Source: Symsagittifera roscoffensis
Lineage: Eukaryota; Xenacoelomorpha; Acoela; Convolutidae
Direction of reading: 5' to 3'
NCBI RefSeq assembly: GCF_963678635.1
Contig: NW_026971067.1
Span: 185,561 to 249,560 of the forward strand
Length of the DNA stretch: 64,000 nucleotides
Below are positions 56,655 to 64,000 of the stretch, piece by piece. The position numbers were made by a program, and so were the translations under genes. The notes under the pieces were generated by a model. The model was not told where the DNA came from. It did no database searches and saw only the letters and a list, made by a program, of their open reading frames with translations. Positions within the stretch are counted from its first letter, which is position 1, and each line of letters opens with the position of its first letter.

Positions 56655-57195
56655 AAAATCTAAAAATAAGCAAATACCCATTGTACGTACACAACACGGC
56701 TTCTAAACTAAACGGAACTCAAAAAAGACTGAAAGAAGTTGCGACAGAAATCGTTTTAAGAACATTGCGTTCATTCGAAAGTGTTTTCCTTTTTTCGAAT
56801 AGACTATGTACATTTGTTCGAACAAAGATGAACTGAAATAGTTGAGAAACAGCAAAAATGCGAAATAAAATTAACTAAAGTCTAGATCAATATGTAGCAG
56901 AATTTAATTGAACCTCTTAAATTCTGCTACATACTCAATTAAATTCTGCTAAATATTAGTCAAACCTTTAGTTGATTTTATTTCGCATTTTGGCTGTTTC
57001 TCAACTATTTCAGTTCATCTTTGTTCGAACAAATGTAAATAGTCATTTCGAAAAAAAGGAAAACACTTTCGAATGAACGCAATGTTCTTGAAACTACTTC
57101 TGTCGCAACTTTTTTCAGTCTTTTTTGAGTTCCATTTAGTTTAGAAGCCGTGTTGTGTACGTTCAATGGGTATTTGCTTCCTTTTTTTAGATTTT
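56655..57195 (+). repeat. foldback inverted repeat, ~215-bp arms
   Basis: The left arm (AAGCAAATACCCATTGTACG ... CGAACAAAGATGAACTGAAA) is the reverse complement of the right arm (to GGGTATTTGCTT). The ~90-bp spacer itself contains inverted AATTCTGCTA words. Frames on either strand inside are mirror copies of each other, not genes. Confidence 0.85.
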
Positions 57196-57415
57196 TTCTT
57201 AGCTCTGAAACTTCCTTCACGAAATTTTTTCTCAACTCACAACTGCCATTTTTTACATGCTCGGTTGCTTACAATCGAAGCTTACATCCATCTTATATCA
57301 AACCGAATTGTAACCTAAAAACACCAGAAAACCGATATTGTGTAGGTCTGTTTTTGGCAAAATGGATGTTTTATCTCAAAAAAGATTTCAGTTTTGCTTT
57401 GCTTGATCAAATTTT

Positions 57416-57623
57416 GCGTTGCGTGATAGCATAGTGGCAGGGCGATCACTATAAAATCGTTAGATTGTGTAATCGATCCCCTGCGATGGCAATGATAGTG
57501 TGTGAGGACGAGCTCTCACATGACCTCTAGCTTCAGGTTTACCCAGCCTGACTGATTTCGGCTGCAATTTTGGTACCACGTGAAAGTTCTAGACGCAAAA
57601 ACGGCCTTGTGTCGCAAAAAAAA
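57416..57623 (+). mobile_element. tRNA-derived SINE-like element
   Basis: A-box TAGCATAGTGG (57427-57437) is a perfect match to TRGYNNARNNG. AATCGATCC (57471-57479) matches the B-box core except for the first base. A ~120-bp body (GACGAGCTCTCACATGACCT...) and an A8 run at 57616-57623 follow. A proper tRNA fold fails at the T-stem, so it is not a tRNA gene. No target duplication identified. Confidence 0.55.
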
Positions 57624-57891
57624 GAGTTTCTCTCAACAAAATAACACAATCTGGAATGTGGGGAGATAATAAAAATGGACTATTCTTCGACAGGACTGGT
57701 AAGACCTACTGATAGCTCCTCTGCTATTCACAGGAATCACATTAAAAAACATCAAATTCCTTCCTATTCATGACTGATAAGATTGGGCAGGGCTGTATGC
57801 TAAAGTTTTTGAATATTTACGGCTCTCTTAATGTTGGATGCAGGAAGAATTGTGCCTATACTCTTCAGAACAAAAACAACCAATTAAACAT

Positions 57892-58332
57892 TTATTTTCC
57901 AAGTGTTATTTCACATATAGTCCTTGGCGGATCATTAGTATATTGACATGCTTCAACCCTACTGCACATTTCGGACTTCCATTTATTGGTATAGGTTCCA
58001 ACCGGAATAACCGCAACTATGCAGTCGAAATTAGGATCAAAAGCACTGAGTTCTGTAGCTTCATTTCTTGTGAAGTTCGTTATTTTCTCTCCCGTTGAAA
58101 CTCGAATGAACTCTCGTTCTGTTCCCAAGGACCTTGCCTCGATTGGCTTTCGCGTCACGCCAATCCAGAGGGGCTCAGTGCTGTCGATTTCAAAGAAGTC
58201 TCGTAAGTTGTGAAGATCTTCGTCTTTTAGATTTTCTATCATAATCGAGTGGCTTAAATATTCATTTGAAATAGAAATAAAATCTTCAAAGCGCACATAG
58301 TTTAGTCCAAAACAAGGCCAATTTGGCAATTT
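57892..58332 (-). CDS. C-type-lectin-like domain, exon or pseudogene
   Basis: The minus-strand frame has the CTLD order: NWPCFGLNYVRFEDF (entry strand and helix 1), IMIENLKDEDLHNLRDFF (helix 2, LA-I-like), EPLWIGVTRK (WIG motif), then FDCIVAVIPVG, NKWKSEMCSR and RTICEI. The last two Cys of the fold and ICE are present; no canonical EPN or QPD sugar-binding triplet is seen, so carbohydrate binding is doubtful. The stop TAA overlaps an AATAAA signal (complement at 57891-57896). Upstream, the same frame continues after a TGA (58333-58335) to about 58521 with a possible donor (CTCG|GTATGT). Either a splice is missing from my model or the copy is broken. Confidence 0.55.
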   Translation of the reverse strand, partial: KLPNWPCFGLNYVRFEDFISISNEYLSHSIMIENLKDEDLHNLRDFFEIDSTEPLWIGVTRKPIEARSLGTEREFIRVSTGEKITNFTRNEATELSAFDPNFDCIVAVIPVGTYTNKWKSEMCSRVEACQYTNDPPRTICEITLGK

Positions 58333-58708
58333 TCAAACCCCCAAAATATTGCAAAAAAAGATCGAAGGTGAAAAGCTTTTTGAATTTGAACTCAGGAAGT
58401 CAATGTCTTCAATGGGGTATACAAATTTTTGTTGAAAACTATGATTTCGATCGGCAAAAATTGACTGAATGAAAAAACATACCGAGCATAAGTTTTCCGT
58501 TTTCTTCGAATGTCGGAACAATTATTTAAAAAAAAAGATTCTTTCGCATAACCCATTTCAAATATTGAAAAACTCGAATATAAACCATAATATTTGTTAG
58601 TTGATAAACAATACCTAATTAATTTGATAACTCACTTTGAACCGATATTTCAACCTAACAAAAGTGAATTAAAATCTTTTATTTTGTTTGTATTCGGATC
58701 AACATTAC

Positions 58709-58895
58709 GAGGCCAAATTGTGCAATGGATAGGGGCACAATTTTGTGTCAGTATGTTCCTGGATTCCAGAGACAAGTCTTTAAAAATGTTAAAATTTTGT
58801 CGGAACGATTAAAAAATGAAAGAACGATAGAAGAACAGTGGAAGCGTCCTTGTTGCGAGTCCCTTTGCAATTCGCAAAATGCACAGTTTGGCCTC
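58709..58895 (+). mobile_element. GAGGCC-family MITE, best-preserved copy
   Basis: 187 bp with left end GAGGCCAAATTGTGCA and right end TGCACAGTTTGGCCTC: 16-bp inverted termini, one mismatch. The core (GGATTCCAGAGACAAG, TTAAAATTTTGTCGGAACGA, CGTCCTTGTTGCG) is shared with copies at 2466, 3714, 5651, 17703, 19876 and 59318. Confidence 0.8.
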
Positions 58896-59317
58896 ATATA
58901 GAGGTTCACAAAGAAATTTGGTAATTTTGTTCACGTTTTCAAAACCCAGTGTACAAACTGACAAAAACTTACGATAACAGATTTTGCGTCAGTTAACATA
59001 ATTTTAAATTCAATTAGTTCGCCACCCGAACCATGCAATCCTTGATTTTAGTATCGAGACAACAATTTTTCATGAAAATCCTTTTTCATTTTTGATGGGT
59101 GTATTAATTCAACTAATATTGTCGCATTTCAACAAAAGTTTGATGGAGATCCCTTCCTTCATTTTAGTTTAAAAGTTTTAGATGTAGGTAAGAAAAAAAT
59201 ATATTTTATTTAGAACAATCACCAAACTAAACTAATCTACTCATAAATTGATGGAGATATTCTCGTTTATTATGATGTTGTGGAGAAATTTTTTCAGTGC
59301 GCCTTTAAAAATTTCTT

Positions 59318-59494
59318 CCATGTGCAGTGGATAGGCGCACAATTTTGTGTCCTTAAGTTCCTGGACTCCAGAGGCAAGTTTTTAAACATACAAAAATTTT
59401 GTCGAAACGATCACAGATATTGAAAGAACAAAAAAAGAACAAAGGGAGCGTCTTTGTTGCGGAATTCTCTATTAATTGCCAAAATGCACAGTTT
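59318..59494 (+). mobile_element. GAGGCC-family MITE, second nearby copy
   Basis: GTGCAGTGGATAGGCGCACA to AAATGCACAGTTTATC; same orientation and order as 58709-58895, outer termini eroded. Confidence 0.7.
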
Positions 59495-59677
59495 ATCTTT
59501 GTAATTTTATAAAAATCATAGCTGGTTGATTTCGAAAAATTGGCGTCAGCGAGTCATTCGTGACAGATTTTGGTTTTTGTCTCAAGTAAAATAACAACTG
59601 AAACATTGCATAAAATTAACACCTACGATGACGAAGGCGATGTTTCTTCAAGTTATATGCGCTCACTATTTTCCAGA

Positions 59678-59803
59678 TTATGATTTTGCTTTCGGGGCTA
59701 GCGTCGAAACTTCTTTCTGTGTATAGATGTCGAATAATTCATCGAATACAGTTCGTGCTGCACTGGCTTTTATTGAAATTGTTTTGGCTTTACTAATGTT
59801 TTC
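59678..59803 (-). CDS. candidate terminal exon, 41 residues
   Basis: On the minus strand the acceptor TTTTTTCTGTACTGCAG precedes ENISKAKTISIKASAARTVF, DELFDIYTQKEVSTLAPKAK, S and TAA; 126 nt in phase 0. The composition is ordinary protein-like, unlike the surrounding AT-rich frames. The upstream exon was not found and the family not recognised. Confidence 0.4.
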   Translation of the reverse strand, partial: ENISKAKTISIKASAARTVFDELFDIYTQKEVSTLAPKAKS

Positions 59804-59829
59804 CTGCAGTACAGAAAAAAAAAACATCT

Positions 59830-60520
59830 TAATTGGATGTCCAGACTATGTTTTATCCAGGCTATTACAAAAAAGTCCTCTTTAAATCTTCTTTTGTTAA
59901 ACAAAGACAAGCAGCCATACAAACATCTTCTCGCAATGTTCGTTCACGGTGGAAAACCAAAGTGCCCGAAAATAAAACTCTTCAACATTTTTCAAATTAT
60001 CGGAACAAAATCTAGAGACGTTTGTGTGAGTGCGTTTAAGTAAGACATATTATACTTATGTGTGTGAGAGTGTATTAGGAAGCTTGTCTGCTTGTTTCTG
60101 AACTCATAGGAGGCAAGTGAAATTGAAGGATTTTTCTTATGCGAAACGATTAGCTTGACAGTCCAGCAAGCTTGACTGTACTTGACTATCATACTACCAA
60201 ATGAAGCTTTTTTGGTAAGCTGAGAAACAGCAACCCCCCTTGAGAAGCACTTCATTGATTATCAAAAACTGGTCTATACAGGACTTGAACAACAAAGTGC
60301 GTTGAAAAAGCTGAATTCTGAATAAGCGTACTCTCTTTGTTCCACCAGCATTTTTCGAAAATTACTCTTGCTTGAAAAGCATCGAGAAACAACAAAATAT
60401 GAAACACTTCAAAAAGTATTTACGATGATATAAGAAAAAAGATTTGGTTCTTACACTCGAAGTTATGCAGAAATTGATCAAAATTTACCAAAATAAGGGA
60501 AACGATAGGTTAAAACTTAG
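59830..60520. other. intergenic, nothing recognised
   Basis: Overlapping short frames at 59833-60255 have no motif or splice support. Confidence 0.45.
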
Positions 60521-60931
60521 GCTCAAGCTTCCGAGCCTAGCAAATACCACCCCACATTAACTGACAAACGCCAATTCTGCCCATTCGTTGATGGTGATAA
60601 GGATTTGTGTGAGACAGTTAGAGAACAAATGACTGGTGGAACATCAGAATTTTTGCTAAAAAAAACAGTTGTCAATCAATCTTGTGTTCGCAACTCATTA
60701 AAAGTCTGCAAGAGGAAAGTTGGCAGTGATGCTAGCCAATTATATCCATTCTCCATGTGTCAGGAGATGCCAACCGGACTTTACACACGATGGCAGTCTG
60801 ACGATGAAATTGAACGATTAAAGGCTAGAAAAAGCAGAACACGAGTTTGCCAGAACATGGTTATGACTTTCTATCAAGAATCAAGATCAGAGTGTGAAAT
60901 CAAGTTTCAACATAAATTCAGTTGGTTGTGA
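60521..60931 (+). pseudogene. fragment of a large invertebrate mobile-element ORF
   Basis: Open from 60521: RQFCPFVDGDKDLCETVREQ, MTGGTSEFLLKKTVVNQSCV, then GSDASQLYPFSMCQEMPTGL, YTRWQSDDEIERLKARKSRT and QNMVMTFYQESRSECEIKF, stop at 60929-60931. From memory, the DASQLYPFSMCQ-x-MPTGLYTRW and R-x-x-x-ENMVM blocks recur in very large ORFs of unclassified selfish elements in cnidarians and other marine invertebrates. I cannot verify the name. It is a short internal piece. Confidence 0.5.
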
Positions 60932-61204
60932 TACTAGTAAAGATAAATCATAATACATATCAACTTATATCTTGGTGCATAGGATCTTACTTAAGCCTTG
61001 CTATACTGGCAAATTCGGGCGCCGAAAAGTTTTTGAAACATACCATCGTAGCATCTCAAATCTTTCAATTTAGAGCATGCCAAAACCTATAACCTATCTT
61101 AATGAATGGGGTCACTAGGGCACCCCCTCTCTTGATCGCCACCAACATAAATTACTCAAATAGAAAGTTGTATATTAGCCTTCAAGGAACCAAGTTATAT
61201 GGAC

Positions 61205-61882
61205 ACCCGTACTTAGGGGATTTTCTGCACATGATCTGAAACGTTTTCCTATGCAATAGTTGATTCTCAGATCTGAAATTAGTTACTTCATATCTTGATA
61301 AGAGTTTGAATTTTTCAGATCGGAACTTTGGATCTGAGACCCCTTTTGCTAACTTAGAATTTATGCATTTCCAGCAAACAATTCATTTTCATTTTGAAAT
61401 ATATAATTATATTTAGATTGAGTAGCGGTAAAAAAAACTGCCAAATCATTTCACAAACAGTTTTTTTGAGCTAATTGTTTTGTTCAACTGTGATAAAAAA
61501 ATTTTCAAAAACTGTTCGAAGACCTAACATCTTTCTAATTTTTATGCCCTACTTATGCGTTTCCAATATTTACCTCATGCTTGGGGAAACTAATTTTGGC
61601 AGTCTTCCATTGGATACTTTGCTGAGTCCCTGCTAGTAGCTAGCAGACGCTATCGAATATAAAAGTAAAAAGGGGACAAAAATTGTGTCAGAATTATTGA
61701 ACTTTTAGATCTGAAATAACCAAGAAAAACAAAGTTTCAATCTGAAATGAGATCTGAAATAACTCGTTCCTTAAGTATCCAAGCGTTATTTTAACATCTC
61801 TCAACCCGGTTCAGATCTGAAATTTAGATCTGAAAAAGATCATTTCAGATCTGAATTAGAAGATTTGCTAGGTATGGCCGGG
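61205..61882 (+). mobile_element. AGATCTGAAA-rich repeat element, copy 1
   Basis: Left end ACACCCGTACTTAGG, right end CTAGGTATGGCCGGGGT (roughly inverted). The interior repeats CAGATCTGAAA, ATAACCAAGAAAAAC and their mirror images. The right flank reads CCGGGGTTGACAC, similar to the CCCGGGTTGAC foldback terminus. Confidence 0.6.
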
Positions 61883-63027
61883 GTTGACACACTTATATTA
61901 ATTTTTGATGCGAAACTAGAAAGTCCAAAACTCGAAAGTCCTGAGAATGCTTTAAAGTTACGTGTATCATATTGTTTTCTTTTTGCAGCTATCAGGCTGA
62001 TACACTACTTCGGTAAAAATTAGGCTTTGAACGTTGTTTGTTTTGTAATAAGGGCTCAGTACGTTGGGTAAAAATAGAGATTTTAGAAGTTTTGTGCTTT
62101 CAATTCTCAAAGTTTTATTAGGGTTTTCTTTTGGTTTGATATGATGTTCTTGTATTTGAGGACTTAATACATCGTTTGTTGATTTATTGTTCCGATTTCC
62201 GTATCAAAAGTAACGGAATAATTGTGCTCGAGTTCGTTTTTTTCATCAGACAAATGTCGACTTTTTATCCAGCAATTTTTAACAAAAATTTTGTATCATT
62301 CAAAAATTTTTATTGTTCAGAGCTAAAATTTGAAAAGTTTTTCATTTGTGATCATTTTAAAGTTATGGGGGTTCAAAAACTGAAGTTTTGACCAATTATG
62401 GTCAATTAACGAGCTTTATGTTTCGCGCTATTAACGCGTAAGCGGAGATTTAATCCGGCTTAGAAATGGTTCCAAATTGGTTGAAAGAAGCTTATTTGCC
62501 ATAAATGATTTGTTACTGGGAGCAAAATTTATCACTTTGTACTTTAAATGGCGTGTGGGGGATGATTTTCACAAAGTAAATCTCAAATTGAAAAAAGAAA
62601 GTTATTTTTATTCTTATTACATTTAATTTTTTCGTTATTACTGTTTCATACACCTCAAAAGGCAGTCGAAACGTTGATGGCTTCGCCCTGATACAAGCAG
62701 TCTTATTGCATATGTTGCCAACCGTGAAAATATTCGATTATGCTTTGTGATCCGATGAAAGAGAATGCATAATTTTTGTCCAATCAAAGCGTAGTGCTGT
62801 TGCTGATGATTAATTTGTCATGAGTGGCCTTTGGTAGCCGAATATTACTTGAATAAAAAAAAATATTGTCACTTCTCTATGATAGAATAAAATGCAACTT
62901 TGAATAAGCTACGAAGCGAAACACGCTGTTTGATTAAAAATTGTGTTTTTGAGCCCTGTGTTTTGGAGCCGAATATGGTGGAAATTTTAAGGTTGTTGCC
63001 AAGATGATGATGTTGGTGGCTTATATA
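61883..63027. other. intergenic, nothing recognised
   Basis: AT-rich; the frame at 62176-62391 is low-complexity Phe/Lys-rich and not convincing. Confidence 0.5.
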
Positions 63028-63345
63028 CACTTGGATCTGAAATAACCAAGAAAAACTATAAATCAGATTTGAAATTAAAGATCTGAAATAGATTTTTTTT
63101 TAGATCTGAAACAACCAAGAAAAACTATATTTCAGACCAGAAATAATCAATAAAAATTTATAATTCAGATCTGAGAAAACCAAGAAAAACAAATTTTCAG
63201 ATCTTAAGTTAGATCTGAAACAACCCATTGCCAAAGTATATAAGCGTTATTTTAACATTTCGAAACCCATTTCAGATCTAAAGTTTGGATCTAAAAAATA
63301 TTGTTTCAGATCCGAATGAAAACACATACTAGGTACGGGTACGAA
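63028..63345 (+). mobile_element. AGATCTGAAA-rich repeat element, copy 2 (left-truncated)
   Basis: Shares ATAACCAAGAAAAAC, ATAAGCGTTATTTTAACAT and a right end CTAGGTACGGGTAC with 61205-61882. The left terminus is absent. Confidence 0.6.
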
Positions 63346-64000
63346 TTGTACGTGTTGCCTTAATTGTGATCGTTTGACCTTGAAAGAGTCAAAAAGTCTT
63401 TTCAATTGACACTTCTCACGCAAAAATGGAGGGGGATATAATATATGTAATTTTTGTTTTGAAGACAGCATGAGCTGCATGAGGTCGAAGAGATTTTTTT
63501 GAAAAATTAGTTTAAGATAATTGATAGATATTTATAATGAAGTTCGCTAGAACAGTACTTACAATAAATATGAGTGATTCAAAAAAAAGAAGCTATGTAA
63601 AAAAATGTTGTTTTGGGAACCGGTTTCATTTTAAAGGTTTGAAATAACGGAGCTATGATATAGTTGACATGCAGTTTGGTCGTATGCTTTATTTTTTGTG
63701 AGTTAAACTTTGCAAGATTTTTGTTCACTTTTGATTATTTTGAAGATCAATTGACCTTAGTATGGTCTGTTTCTGTTTTTAGGTACCAAGCAATCTTTTT
63801 GGCCTACTTTACCCTATTGATTTAAATATATTTTTTCCAATTTGATTTTTTTTTGCGCTAAGTGATATTGATAGATTTGTTCTTCAGGCCAAATTGACTG
63901 TTTTTTCGTCGTTTTTTTCTTGAGATATTATTTTTACTTGGTTTATCATAAAGTTATGGTTATTAACAACTTGATGTATGATTTATCTCTCAAAGTTATC
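63346..64000. other. intergenic, nothing recognised
   Basis: T-rich sequence to the window edge; no supported feature. Confidence 0.5.

Noticed and set aside
56648..57235. Mirror-image ORFs on the two strands as a duplicated gene
   Set aside because: They are the two arms of one inverted repeat read on opposite strands.
57420..57492. Functional tRNA gene
   Set aside because: A-box perfect, but the T-stem does not pair and the B-box has mismatches; a body and A-run follow, so SINE-like is better.

Overview
The window is eukaryotic DNA, most likely from an aquatic invertebrate. It is AT-rich, has canonical GT-AG introns and AATAAA polyadenylation signals, contains few genes, and is crowded with mobile-element debris. 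The relics include BEL/Pao, Penelope-like, CR1/L2-like, hAT MITE, SINE-like and several foldback families. Some look like families I associate with cnidarians and other non-bilaterian or marine animals, but the sequence alone does not fix the phylum.

Layout. 1-1836: 3' end of an LTR retrotransposon (S/T/P-rich ORF end, tandem 3' UTR repeats, polypurine tract, 280-bp LTR with TGTG...CACA termini). 1838-7538 and 17073-23890: two collinear copies of one block, differing mainly by a 924-bp foldback element and a 215-bp segment; the first copy stops at a 200-N gap exactly where the second enters a 20-bp minisatellite. 9950-14740: a decayed Penelope-like element on the minus strand (RT, PHD-like finger, GIY-YIG endonuclease) with partial copies head to tail. 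24768-25861: a small gene for a secreted eight-cysteine peptide, whose start codon may lie in a 7-nt exon and whose intron holds a hAT-type MITE with an intact 8-bp target duplication. 26-33 kb: MITEs and BEL/Pao relics. 32.6-35.8 kb: foldback elements whose cores are different short words but whose ends share a CCCGGGT(C/T)GA-like terminus.

36.0-48.4 kb holds the most striking locus, a plus-strand gene with a spliced 5' UTR, a signal peptide and about 323 copies of a 36-bp/12-residue repeat (D-R-I-D-D-D-Y-A-S-G-S-V). The repeat places a Ser-Gly dipeptide and a Tyr in a strongly acidic context, as in glycosaminoglycan-attachment and tyrosine-sulfation sites. I read it as a giant secreted acidic proteoglycan-like protein of about 2140 residues. 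About 6.1 kb of array is free of stops, whereas the remaining 5.5 kb has ten in-frame stops and two frameshifts, so translation probably ends at 42744. A longer antisense ORF across the array is an artefact.

48.8-50.8 kb is a broken CR1/L2-like retrotransposon. 52.6-60 kb carries isolated minus-strand exons (one C-type-lectin-like), a 1.3-kb tandem duplication, two large inverted repeats and a SINE-like element. 60.5-64 kb has a mobile-element ORF fragment and two blocks of an AGATCTGAAA-rich repeat. Apart from the two secreted-protein genes and a few candidate exons, I see no intact cellular genes.
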